This document shows, in pieces, positions 20,852 to 31,282 of a stretch of DNA of 64,000 nt. The position numbers were made by a program, and so were the translations under genes. Numbering within the stretch: position 1 is the first letter of the stretch; every line of letters begins with the position of its first letter. This DNA is from Bathynomus jamesi (taxonomy: Eukaryota; Arthropoda; Malacostraca; Isopoda; Cirolanidae): the NCBI GenBank assembly GCA_023014485.1, contig JAJOZX010003320.1:257501-321500 (forward strand). Reading direction: 5' to 3'. The notes under the pieces were generated by a model that saw nothing but the letters and a program-made list of their open reading frames with translations, had not been told where the DNA came from and searched no databases.

Positions 20852-21612
20852 AGTCCTCCCGCGCCCCAGAGCCTATGAAGAGTGCAATTTTTTTTTTTGC
20901 TCCTATTCTCATCCGTTGCGATGCACTGACCCAGCGAGGTTCGCCCCCTTGGGTGTTCAACGATTATCTCGCCCTGCAGAGGAGTGAGTTCCTGCGTCTT
21001 TCTCCGGCATGAACTGTGTTTCAGAGGTCTTCTTCAAAAGATGCTGCATTGCCCGTATAATGAGAGGACCCTACCTTACTGGCAGTGGGGCGAACCACAA
21101 ACCTCCCAGGGTCAGCAGGTCCCTCAGTGGAACAATTATGCAAAGCATAGTTGCCCACCTTTGGGTGTCCAATCCAGTGGAATGTAATCCACCGTTAAAT
21201 GCACGTCTTCATGGCGGGGCGAGGCAGGGGGGTGAGGAGTTACCTCCTCATTTTGTAATATTATCTCTTAAAAAGTACCCTTAACTTCTGTTTGGGTTGT
21301 TTCTTCGATTTATAAAATAATTTATTGCTCCTCTGTATTGATAGTATTATCGCTCAGGGAGTGTGCCCCCAAATCCAAGCCGCTCTTACTACCTCTGAAA
21401 ACTGAGAATGGTAAACATGTGACAGAATTTCGTCCGTGGATGACTTTCCTCCTCCTCTGACACCCTTGCCGGTGGGAGAGTGATGAAAAAGCTCCTAGGA
21501 AGTTTCCCTCCTTCGAGCTCTTCGGTGAGTCTTTTCCCGCTTTCTTGCCACCTTTGCCGTACGGGAAGCGGTGAGAGAATCTTCTTTTTTCAGCGGAGTC
21601 GACTGTCTTCAA
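20852..21612 (-). other. J1 5' untranslated region
   Basis: GC-rich non-coding stretch between the ORF1 start and the point where PLE-B sequence resumes. The left half contains clusters such as CCACCTTTGCCGTACGG. No credible reading frame. The exact 5' end of J1 is uncertain by tens of bases. Confidence 0.5.
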
Positions 21613-21640
21613 CGCTTTGAAACTATAAATAATATTTCCA

Positions 21641-21687
21641 GAATTTTCCGACATTTCGTTCTGTCGTCCAGCATCTTCAGGGAATTC
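21641..21687 (-). ncRNA. Hammerhead-like motif, PLE-B 3' copy (decayed)
   Basis: Same layout as 9037-9084. Stem I is even better (GAAUUCC against GGAA-AA-UUC), but stem II AGC has become AAC and stem III ACGU has become AUGU, both transitions. Probably inactive. Confidence 0.5.
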
Positions 21688-21809
21688 GTTTAGAGCCATC
21701 TTCGTACGTGTTCTGCGTAGAATGAAAATTTCTTCTCAGGGCGCTCTCTTTTATAGCTCATTTCGGAGGTTTTTCCCGCAGTTTCGCGTACGTGTACTCA
21801 CGGGATTGG

Positions 21810-22487
21810 TCAGTTTCGTACGTGTAACCTGAGGATTCGTTCTTGCCCGGTTCGCTGATTGTTTGTTTTCGGGGAAGTCTCTTTTATTATTAATGCTTCG
21901 GTAATATGAAGTCCTTTCTCATCCCTTATTTGTGTTACCACCTTTGTCGCTTCCATTATCTGTTGTCTGATCAGGTTTATTTTGTGTATGTTCCACATGT
22001 GATCTTTCGGACTTCCTTCTTGTAATTGCATTGTTAGCCTTCTTGACAGTGTTGTTATGTTTTGAGCCTACGTATCTCACGCTTCCTCGAAGTTTGCAAT
22101 CTTCGTTCGGACAATGAAATTCGTAAACGACCTGGGATTTTTGTAGATTTTCGGATTTTTGAGTGATGTTATTTTCCATGAATAAGTTTTTAGTCTTCAT
22201 GTTTTGGTAGTAGATGGCAAGCGATATTTTATTCTGATTTCTAAATCTGACGTTTTCCTTTACTATTTTCCTTATTACTATTTCGCCAGTTTTATATGCA
22301 GGCAACATTTGGTTTTGGTAAAAAAATTTATGAACAACGCTGTTAGGCGTCTCCTCTTTTCTTGCTCGCTGTATTTTTCTCCCTTTTCATTTCCAAAATT
22401 TTTTAAATTTCTCGTTCTGTTTCGGTGTTTGTGAAAACGTTGTTAATTAGTAGCTGCTTTAAGCGTTCAATCTCTTGGTGGAAGATC
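21810..22487 (-). pseudogene. PLE-B connector and GIY-YIG endonuclease remnant
   Basis: Contains VRFRNQNKISLAIYYQNMKT and a GIY-YIG core of the cysteine-containing PLE type (VVYEFHCPNEDCKLRGSVRY, YVGSKHN). Further downstream the frame shifts (22031-21810 block with TEALIIKETSPK). The GIY half reads YEF and the YIG half reads YVG, as expected for this fold. Confidence 0.7.
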
Positions 22488-23447
22488 GTCCAATTAGATT
22501 AGATTTTATAAACTATATGTAGAAGTGCTTTTATTACACGAAGTTTATATTTAGTCGGGCACTCGCCATTTGCATTTAAACCTATTTTCCTCTGTCGGTA
22601 GGTTGTTGTTGTTGTTGTTGGTTAGCTGATCAGCCCACCCTGATCGAGCAAACCGGCGGCACGCAGGTAACCGATCGCCTTTTCAGGAGTGGACCAGAGG
22701 TTCAGCGCACTAGTGATGTGTTGTGTTCTATGTTGTGCTAGAACGGTATAGTCTGTCATAATGTGTTAAATTTTCTGTGGTGTGTCCTGGCACAGGTGGC
22801 AGGTGTCGTCTCTGGAGTTGTCTAGTCTGTGTTTATATGTCTGTAAGTTGGGGTGATGCCCACATCGGAATCGTGCTTAGTTAACTCGATCTGGTCTGTT
22901 CAGGCTGGTCTCTGACCTGTCAATGGGTGGCGGCTTCGCACCTAGGACCGTATTCGGACCGAGTCGTGTCAGTGCTTTGTGGGTTAGGTGTGTGTGTATG
23001 TGTTTTATGTACTGTGTGATGTCTGTGGGGCGTGGTATGGAATAGAGTATTTGGTTATAATGTCTCTGGTGTCACCTTAATTGTGCGAGGTGTTGGTGCA
23101 TGATTGTACATGTAGTGGCAAGGGTGTTGTGGATTAGTTGTCGCTGCTGCCATGAATTGTGTTCCACTCAGGTCTAAATGTTCCCTAACTTTCAGTATTT
23201 TTGTTTCTGTGTGCAGGTGTTTTATTGGTGTTGTTTGAGTACATCTTGTAATGATATGAATTGCGTTGTTTTGTATTGTCTGTAAGGTGTTTATGTGTGT
23301 GTTTGAGATAATGGGTGCCCAGCATGGGCTAGCATCGTCCATAGCTGAGCGAATATATTGTTTGTATATGAGTGATGTTGTTTCCTGCTGGTGTCCAAAG
23401 TTTGTGCCTGTTAGTACCCTAAGCGTGTTAAGTCTTGACGTACATTT

Positions 23448-23556
23448 TAGTGATGCACCGGAGGCAGGAGGGCGGAACCTCCGGCTTAGTGTTTTTTCCT
23501 CCGCCCTCCGGCCAGAGGTTCCAGCCAATTCATTTATCTCATTATTTATTATATAT

Positions 23557-23631
<75 letters not shown>

Positions 23632-24134
23632 TCCATCGTCTCATCTATTTAGGGTTTATATATTATAGTCCTGCTATTTTAAATTATTAAGTCTTTAATA
23701 ACTTAAACTTTATAAAAGTCGACTTTCTATGCTTTGTGTGTGCTAATTTCTCTAAAAATTCCCATTGAACAGAATATCCTCAGGTTATGAAACTTATGAT
23801 GTCTTGCTGAATGCTGAGTAAAGTAGCTTATATCAAATCAATTATTAATACAATCACTGATCACTCATAAAATAAATTATCATTACAGTCACTGAGAACT
23901 GAAATATTAATACAATCACTGATCAACCATAAAATAAATTATTATTATTACAGTCATCTGAGAACTGAAATATTCGGATAGGTGCAGAAATGAGGTTTTA
24001 TAGTTTTATAGAATTAAAACTAAAAGTTGTCAGAAATGAGTTTGGTGTACTTGGCACCTCCGGCCGGAGCAGGAGGTTTTCTAAAATGGCCGGAACTCCT
24101 GCTCGGCCGGAGCCGGAGCTCCGGTGCATCACTA
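23448..24134. mobile_element. hAT MITE in J2
   Basis: Termini TAGTGATGCACCGGAG in perfect inversion, with an exact 8-bp duplication GTACATTT (23440-23447 and 24135-24142). 687 bp, no coding capacity, contains a TA/TG microsatellite and GC-rich subterminal GGAGG/CCGGAG motifs. Confidence 0.93.
23553..23632. repeat. (TA)n(TG)n microsatellite
   Basis: Compound TA then TG repeat inside the hAT MITE. Confidence 0.9.
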
Positions 24135-24641
24135 GTACATTTGTTTTTAATGTCCTGAATGTGATTTTGCAAAAGATAATGATGTGTTGCATGTGACCTC
24201 AAGTATTTTGGTCCTGTGAGTGTGTGGAATGTTGGTGTTGTTCAATGTAAGCTGTGGAGTTATCTGGTGTTCTTTTGCGTTGCTTGTTAGCAAGGTGATG
24301 GTTGATTTTGTGGGCGCTACTTTGAGTCTATTGTGTGTGAGCCAGTCTTGTATACTGTTTATGTATATTTGTAGGTTATTTGTAGCGGTGTCGATGTTGT
24401 TGTGGGTGGATGTTAGAGTGATGTCATCTGCATATGATGATAAGGTAAGCTTGTTATTTATGGGTGTTGGAATGTCATGCATGTATAAGTTGAAGAGTGT
24501 TGGTGAGAGAACAGAGCCTTGAGGGACCCCGTTCGGAAAAAGCTTGTTTTTGGATGACATGCCATTAAATGTGACATGTGAGTATCTTCCTGAATGTTAG
24601 TTGCTCAGCCACCTTTTGGTGTTATTGTGCATGTTTGTGTT

Positions 24642-25110
24642 GAGTATTTTGTTTATGAGAGGGAAGCGTGGGATAGCATCAAATACGTTACTAATGTCTA
24701 TTGTTGCTAATAGTGTACGTTGAGCTGGTCGTCTGGAGTTGATGCCATCCATGATGTGCTGCGTGAGGTTAGTGAGTAATGTCGTGGTTGAGTGGTGAAG
24801 TCTGAATCCATGTTGAGTAGGCGATAGTGGTATGTGTGGGTTGGTGATTTGTAACATTAATCTTTCTGTTACTGTTCTGAGTATTTTGTTTATGAGAGGG
24901 AAGCGTGGGATAGCATCAAATACGTTACTAATGTCTATTGTTGCTAATAGTGTACGTTGAGCTGGTCGTCTGGAGTTGATGCCATCCATGATGTGCTGCG
25001 TGAGGTTAGTGAGTAATGTCGTGGTTGAGTGGTGAAGTCTGAATCCACGTTGAGTAGGCGATAGTGGTATGTGTGGGTTGGTGATTTGTAACATTAATCT
25101 TTCTGTTACT
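24642..25110 (-). repeat. 232-bp tandem duplication in J2 RT
   Basis: 24642-24873 and 24879-25110 are almost identical direct repeats with a period of 237 bp (79 codons, in frame), duplicating RLMLQITNPHIPLSPTQ through FPLINKIL. Confidence 0.92.
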
Positions 25111-25893
25111 TTGGAAGGTGTGCATAGTAAAGTAATGGGTGTATAGGAACTTGGTTCTGTTGGATTTTTGTTTGGTTTGAGTAGTGTAATAATTTTACCT
25201 TGTTTCCATATGTCAGGAATAATATAATGTTGGTGAAAATATGTGCTGATGTTTGTGAGAGCTAGTATTCCCTGTGGGCCCAAGTTTTTAAGGTGTATGT
25301 TAGATATGTTTTCTAGTCCAGTAGCCTTCGAATTCTTAATGTTTTTGATCTTGGTGGTCTGGTCTGTATTGAAGGGTGTAATGGTCGTGTCGAGTCTGTA
25401 GTTTTCTTGTGTCTGGCTGTTTGTCTTCTGCTTGTTTCTGGTTGTTGTCTCTGTTTAGGTGACTTATCTTTGCGTAGTGATTAACTAGAATGTTAACTTG
25501 TTGTGTATATGTTGGGATATTATTTCGGCTGCGACAGATAGCCGCGTGTGAGGTGTGAATGCCGCTGTTAGAGTGGGTAATGCTGTTTATAGTCTTGTAT
25601 AGCTTGAATGTATCAGTGGGGTGGTTTAGTTTTGTTATGAATTCCCTAAATATGTCTGTGTATTTTTTTTAAGTTTGTTGTTAATTTATGTGTTGAGCTG
25701 TTGTATCTGCTGTTTTATGGCTTCTGTGTGTGGTGTTTGAGGTTGTTACGTTGCCTTGTGAGGTGGGCTATTGCCCTAGTGTAATGTGGGTTGTATTTCC
25801 TAATGTTGCCCTTGGGTATGTATTTGTTTGCATTATTGATGATCTGATTAAATGTCTTGAGTGTTGTATTGATGTTTATGATGGGTGTGCTGT

Positions 25894-26873
25894 TTAATGT
25901 GGTGAATTGTTCCTCAGTCTGTATTTTGAACTGTTGGGGCAGAGTGTAGAACGTGTTCTAATGACGATGGGCAGGTGGTCTGATGTCAGTTGTTTTCCTG
26001 TTCTCCAGTGTGTATGTGTTGCTAGTGAGGGGGAACAGAACGTTATGACTGGAGAGGAGTTTGAGTATCCTGCTTGATGTGGTATATGTGTATGTTCTTC
26101 TTTATTATTAAGAATGAAGAGGCTGTTTAGTTGTGTGGCTATGTTGGCGCCTCTGGTGTTGCTTTGGTTGTGCAGGTACCAACTAGTGTCTTTAGCATTG
26201 AAGTCTCCCTCTAAGATGACGTTAGTGAGAGAGGCCAGATTGTGTAACTGTGGATTGTAATTGGCTGGCACCTGAGGTGAACTATCTGGTGGGATGTAAA
26301 TGTTGATGAGTGTGGTGTTGTGTTTTGCGCGTGTTTTAATGTTAACTGCCTGTATTTCTATCGTGTTATCTGCTTGGATTGTGTTTGTAATGTTTTGGGT
26401 GGCATCAGTGTAGCTAATGCTTTTACGTATGTAAGTGATGAGTCCACCCCCGTTACCCCCAGTACGATCTTGACGAATTGCCGTGAAGTCAGGGATGGTG
26501 TGTGTTTTGTGTATGCGTTTTAGTTTTGTTTCTTGTATAAGTGCTATGTGAATGTTTTGTTTGCGTACGAATTCCCTAAGCTGCATGATTTTGTTTGTGA
26601 GGCCATCTACGTTGTACTGTAATATGTTAATATTATGCTTCTGTATGTGTCTCATAGTTCTATTGTGTCTATGTCTTTGTTATGGTGACATGTGTAAGTT
26701 GTAGTTGGGCCTGGACTAGTCTTAATGTCGTCGGAAAGTAAGAGTAGTCCGGGGAGCACGCAATTGCTCCCCGTAAATGATAAAAATTGCATGCTGGTAT
26801 AGGTCCGGCCCCGGGAGCCGATTGGCACTCTGACCATGCCACTCAACAGGCCGTCGACTGCCAGTCTGGTCAA
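25894..26873 (-). pseudogene. J2 N-terminal leader and APE endonuclease
   Basis: The 26873-26652 block carries LPGLLLLSDDIKTSPGP, a degenerate form of the 2A-like DxExNPGP motif known at the start of some LINE ORFs. The 26655-25894 block is the endonuclease: ILQYNVDGLTNKI (Asn), IALIQETKL (catalytic Glu), GGNGGGLITYI, LINIYIPPDSS, VILEGDFNAKDTSWY (Asp/Asn), LTSDHLPIVI (SDH). The two blocks overlap in different frames. The endonuclease domain looks intact through SDH. Confidence 0.82.
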
Positions 26874-27070
26874 CCGTAGACAGCTCGCTGCACGGAGATT
26901 TGAGGAAGTTTGGCCACCAGCGCGTTCATGTTTCCGTTTGACGTCGCCTCTTCTTCGCGTTGACGTGTCCCGCGCTGGAGGAGGATACAGCCACTGTTAG
27001 AAGCTTCCTTGTCAGGTGCTAACTGTCGATATACGTTGAGGTTTTTAGCTCCTTCCTAACAGTTTCTTAT

Positions 27071-28220
27071 TATGGACGACTTTGCACATTCATCTCAACC
27101 CAAAAGCCAAATCCTGTCCGTAGGATTTTTGTATATGCTGGTCGTGTAGCAATCGCTGTCGTTTTGTATTTTCACGTTGAGAAATTGGATTTTTCTGTTG
27201 ATGCTTAACTCATAAATGAATGTTAAGCCTGATTTTTCTTCCAATGCTGCTTTTAGTTCTAGAAGTTCTGTTTCAATATCGGTGGTAACGAATATGTCAT
27301 CCACGTATCGGCAGAATAGTGTGTGTCTTTTTTTCGGAGCACTTTGTTTTCCACATGGCACATGTAGTAGTTAGCGTAGGTGGGGCCCATGGGGCTTCCC
27401 ATCGAGATTCCATCTAGTTGTTTATATAGCGTTTCGTCTTTGCATCGGAAAGATGCTTCCGTTGTGCAGATCTTCAGCAGTTCTTTCACTATTTATTTGG
27501 GAATGGTCGGTGGTCGCATGGTCGGGTGGTTGTAAACGTTCTCGATTATAATCTTGGTTGTTGCATCTCCTGGGACGTTTGTAAATAAACTTCCTACATC
27601 CAACGATGCCATAATGCCTTGTGGTCGGGTTCCTCTGAGCATTTGTAGACATTCATCTGTAGATTTGAGCATGTGTTTTGCTAATGTATATTTAGAGATG
27701 ATTTCATTAATTTTTTTGCAATTCTGTAAGTTGGTGCTGGGACCTTAATATTGTGTCAATCTTGCTCTTGTAGTCACTCCTATCAAGGATGACGAAGATA
27801 TTGGACTTGTCAGCCTTCCTAATGACAATTTCTTTCTCATTTCTTAACTCCTTTGCCGCTTGCTTCAAGGTTGGTAATATTATTTTGGAAGATGAAAAGC
27901 TTCTGTTCATGGTGCTTTCTGCTAAGAGTAAAGGCTGTAAGTTTTGAGACATTTCTACGATGTTCCTTTCTTTTAATCTAATTATAGACTGGTATAAGAG
28001 TTCTAGTTCTGTCTGTTTTTTTATTTTAGCGAATTTGGGTTCGAAGTGGCAGTTCAGTCCAAAGTTAAACAGTTCTTTTTGTTCTTGCGTTAAACTGAAC
28101 TGCAGTATATTTATAAACGAGTCTTCGCTTTCTGACAGCTTCATTTTTCCCCTGTACAGGGTATTTAATTTCCTGGTGATCTCTGCCTTAACGCTGTTTT
28201 CATGTTGTTTGCCTCAAAAT
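27071..28220 (-). mobile_element. PLE-B reverse-transcriptase fragment
   Basis: Minus-strand PLE segment cut off at J2 on the left and at LINE J3 on the right. Together with 21613-22487 it would give most of a PLE-B coding region. Confidence 0.7.
27095..28196 (-). pseudogene. PLE-B reverse transcriptase remnant
   Basis: Blocks 28144-27707 (LRNEKEIVIRKADKSNIFVI, the PLE RT entry motif), 27652-27422 (frame-shifted, around GIMASLDVGSLFTNV), 27489-27259 (LDGISMGSPMGPTYANYYM, motif B) and 27361-27095 (LFCRYVDDIFVTTD, YVDD). At least three frame changes. Distinct from PLE-A in sequence but the same layout. Confidence 0.8.
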
Positions 28221-28570
28221 ACAAAAAATAAGCAGAGACCCAACTGAGCAAGTGAAAACCAAAACTTATCCCTCACTGCCACAGTCGCAAGCACTAATCA
28301 GTGAGAAGTATACATCGTGCCACATCCCGGAGAATACTTTCCCTGAATGGCTTCAGTCAACCCCCACCCAATACTTCCCATATTACCCTTTTTGAGTCAA
28401 TTTTGAGTCAATTTTATGCACCAGCCTCTATCAGTAACATGGAATTGGTAAATAAATTCCTGCAACTCTGTGGTATCTGCAATGATGCATCGAGTGAGGC
28501 AAAGGCGATGAGGTACGATCTCTGTCAGCTGCTTTTTGATTTCAGATGCCTAGAATGGGAAGATTAAAAA

Positions 28571-29186
28571 ATGTCCCTCATAACGAACACGAAGCATCTT
28601 AATGGGATAAAAATTTTCTGCGAAAATTGCATGACCGAAATAAACTCTTTTACGGTATTTAAGCCAGAAAAGGACTACAAGAAGAAAATACAAGAGGAAA
28701 ATGGAAATAAAGAACAGAGGAAAACAAGAAACGAAGAAAGGCGAAGTAGAAAAAAATCAAATACCGTCACACAAAGAGGCTGAAACCATGCAGGCGAAAG
28801 AGAGTATAAAGACAACAGATAGTATAAGGGCAACGAAGGACATTAGCACAAATAGCACAAATAGGAAAAGACAAGAGTGCAATCAAGAAAACAGAGTGAA
28901 ACTGTTCCCCAATAAGGAGCAAAACACAAAGGCCTCGAATAAATGTGGGGAAGGAATTATATGCAGATATTATATAAAAGATAATTGCAGATTTAAAAGA
29001 GAACAATGTATATATAAACATCCCCCAATATACAATTTCTTCTATAATAATGGTCATTGTAAATTTGGAGACAGATGCAAATTCTACCACCCGGACATCT
29101 GCAGGACTTACGCAAAATATAGAACCTGCAAATACGGAAAAAAATGCTATCAAAATCTCATGACGAACCCAAAGGACAAAGTTTAA
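28571..29186 (+). pseudogene. J3 ORF1 with CCCH zinc-finger array
   Basis: A short N-terminal block (28571-28783) is followed in another frame by 28701-29186. Three CCCH-type units: CRYYIKDNCRFKREQCIYKH is complete (CX7CX6CX3H); FFYNNGHCKFGDRCKFYH lacks the first Cys; CRTYAKYRTCKYGKKCYQNL lacks the final His. CCCH fingers usually bind RNA, fitting a LINE ORF1 role. The charged Lys/Glu-rich stretch before the fingers is low complexity. A frame change near 28700-28780 breaks the ORF. Confidence 0.7.
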
Positions 29187-29717
29187 AGGCCAATAGGAAT
29201 AACAATAACAATAGGAATAACAATAGGAACATAATAAGCGAACAAAATTTTTTTTCAACATCGCAGACACGATACGGCTGCTAAATGTCATCCAACACAT
29301 GCAGTTGACACAGCTGGAAATCCCCGAGCCAAACCGCTTCCGGGCAAGAAACTACCAGAACAGGTAGGCGGAAACGGATCTCTCTCGGAGAACCATAGGG
29401 CAACGAAACAAGCGAAACCAAAGGAAAACGAACTTGAAATACACAAGGAACAACGAAAAACAAAGAACATAAATATTGTCCTGGCTAATATTCAAGGAAT
29501 GAGACCAAACCAATCACTCAATAAGTTTCGTACCTGAAAGGATTTATGGACGAAACAAGGGCGGACATCGCATGCCTCACAGAAACTCATCTTAACGATT
29601 CCCAAGGAAATTGTGAAAACTGCGAGCACTGTATTGATAAGAAAGAGAAATATAGAGGGTTTCAACTTACTTAGAGCTGATAGAACAACTAGACGTAAAG
29701 GTGGCTGTGCTATATAA

Positions 29718-30670
29718 ATGACGCGTTCGGTGGAGAAGGGGCGAACCCCACAAAATTCGAAAAATGAGGTTTTTGTCGTATAATTATCCTTTAAAACCTT
29801 TGCTTTACCTATGCAAAAAATTAGATGTTAGTCTGCACTCTTTCACGGTAAAATTTAGGTTTTAATGTATCTCAGAGAAATTCACTCCGCATCATTGCTT
29901 CACATTGAACACATCTATCTACTTTCTGGTCACTCGACAATGCCCTGTGATTATTTACACCAAAAAAGATTATGTTACGGCCATAACTACAGCCGTTTCG
30001 CAGCGCTTCCTAGTTGTAGAAATGAAACAGGCTGATTTTCTCGATTTTGACGTCCTAAAAAACGTGCATTGTCATTAGGAAATCAACAACTACTAAATTT
30101 ACAGATGCAAGAAAGTTAATATTTGACTTTCAACACAAAGAAGGCTACGTAATATCTACTGCATACCGCACAACCCCAGATAATAGCCATCCCGTCAGAC
30201 TGCAGAAAGGGGAAAAATCCTACAGTGTCAGTTTATTCAATCTAGCCCAGCAGACACTGCAACCAAAGTATTCCCAATTGCTGCCAAAACTAAGGAAAAA
30301 ATAAAAGATCTCAAAGAATTATCAGACCTAATGCCTGCAACTGCAGTGAACTATTATACAAGATTGTTAAAGGAACTGGAAGAAACCGAAACAGTTGAAG
30401 CAGGTAATACAACATTCGACGAAGAGGACCAAATAATGGATTACGCCAGTTAACATCAGAAGCTATCAATAAATAATATTGTAAAATTTCTTGGCGTTTT
30501 ATTATATCGACATATTACACAACAATATTTTACTCAAATATGTATTCAAATTCATACAACATTTCAATAAACCGGAAAAATACAAAGGTTTAAAGTTTAC
30601 AAACTTTAACTGCATTTTGTGGCATAATTCGAAAATGTTGCGTTCGCCCCTTCTCCACCGAACGCGTCAT
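29718..30670. mobile_element. 953-bp inverted-repeat element in J3
   Basis: Perfect 30-bp inverted ends beginning ATGACGCGTTCGGTGGAGAA. The J3 endonuclease reads through cleanly if it is removed. The target duplication is not resolved (AT or TA at most). Inside, a plus-strand remnant near 30240-30450 reads KIKDLKELSDLMPATAVNYY and ends EDQIMDYAS; I do not recognise it with confidence. Confidence 0.75.
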
Positions 30671-30926
30671 ATGTACTTGAAGGTCATATGACAGAGGCGG
30701 TAATAAGTAAATCAAACATCTTTGTGGAACTCCTAGCAGTGAAACTAGAAAAACTAAACGTGATACCGATAGTCATCTATATACCTCCAGACACTTCAAC
30801 CGAAAAATTTTCGGAGGCCATTAATGATATCAGAAAGCTAATAAATGCCATAAACCCTCTATCTCCCAATACAATGATCTGCGGAGACTTTAACTTCCCA
30901 TTTATAAAATACAAAAAGTGGCTAAG

Positions 30927-30937
30927 AATATATATAT

Positions 30938-30976
<39 letters not shown>
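30927..30976. repeat. (TA)n microsatellite
   Basis: TA tract inside the J3 endonuclease region. Confidence 0.9.
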
Positions 30977-30980
<4 letters not shown>

Positions 30981-31282
30981 ACAGGACAAGGGGTGCAGGG
31001 GGCACAAGAGGACGACCAGGACCAAGCAAAAAGGTTGTTGGCTCTCACAAATGTGTTTATGCTGACACAAGAGATAACAGAAAATACCAGAAAAAATAAC
31101 TGCCTAGATCTGGTATTCACGAATAACACGAACTTGATTGCTGATATAAAAATAACCAACCATTATCTCAGACAACAACTTAATCGAGATATCAACAAAT
31201 ATGACAACAATATTAAAATACAATACATATATTGAGAAATAAGCAAATTTGGGGCCTTTAACTTAAATTCCAAGACTATAAA

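Larger units (their letters stand above)
9132..21612 (-). mobile_element. LINE J1 (Jockey-like, APE endonuclease), multiply interrupted
   Basis: ORF1 with CCHC knuckles (20851-19413), APE endonuclease (19270-18229), RT (15815-15029 then 11757-10926) and a 3' UTR to about 9132, all on the minus strand. It is broken by an unassigned element (about 15827-18249), hAT-like element C (11758-15028) and a mariner (9326-10923). With these removed it is about 5.2 kb, normal for Jockey-type LINEs. The ends are inferred from where PLE-B sequence resumes. Confidence 0.75.
21613..22487 (-). mobile_element. PLE-B 3' fragment
   Basis: Minus-strand PLE sequence from TIFHQEIERLKQLLINNV (22487) through a GIY-YIG remnant to the hammerhead-bearing terminal repeat (21626-21734). 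It is separated from the PLE-B RT segment (27095-28220) by LINE J2. 22488-22601 is AT-rich sequence I cannot assign. Confidence 0.65.
23055..25283 (-). pseudogene. J2 reverse transcriptase
   Basis: Blocks: 25283-24597 (IWKQGKIITLLKPNKNPTE, then LLATIDISNVFDAIPRFPL, motif A with the first catalytic Asp), 24560-24147 (GVPQGSVLSPTLFNLYMHDI, motif B; LSSYADDITLTS, motif C), and after the MITE 23447-23055 (TSLIYKQYIRSAMDDASPCW). The first block contains a 79-residue in-frame tandem duplication covering motif A. A frame change separates the first two blocks. Confidence 0.82.
22602..27070 (-). mobile_element. LINE J2 (APE-type, Jockey/CR1-like)
   Basis: A minus-strand LINE ending in an (AAC)n tail (GTTGTT repeats at 22602-22620 on the plus strand). 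Contains a 5' leader with a degenerate 2A-like motif, APE endonuclease, RT with a tandem internal duplication, and a C-terminal CxxC-H region (DTCHLCQ). A hAT MITE (23448-24134) interrupts it. It lies between two pieces of PLE-B. No clear target duplication seen. Confidence 0.75.
29470..31236 (+). pseudogene. J3 APE endonuclease, split
   Basis: First part 29470-29717: NINIVLANIQGMRP, FMDETRADIACLTETHLND (catalytic Glu), then the inverted-repeat element. It resumes at 30671 with VELLAVKLEKLNVIPIVIYI and NTMICGDFNFPFIKYKKW (GDFN), is broken by (TA)n, and resumes at 30977 with NCLDLVFTNNTNLI. Several frame errors. The SDH motif near 31170 is degraded. Confidence 0.75.

Noticed and set aside
28767..29300. 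177-codon minus-strand frame opposite the J3 ORF1
   Set aside because: Mirror of the CCCH ORF1; low-complexity Cys/Tyr-rich, no conserved motifs.
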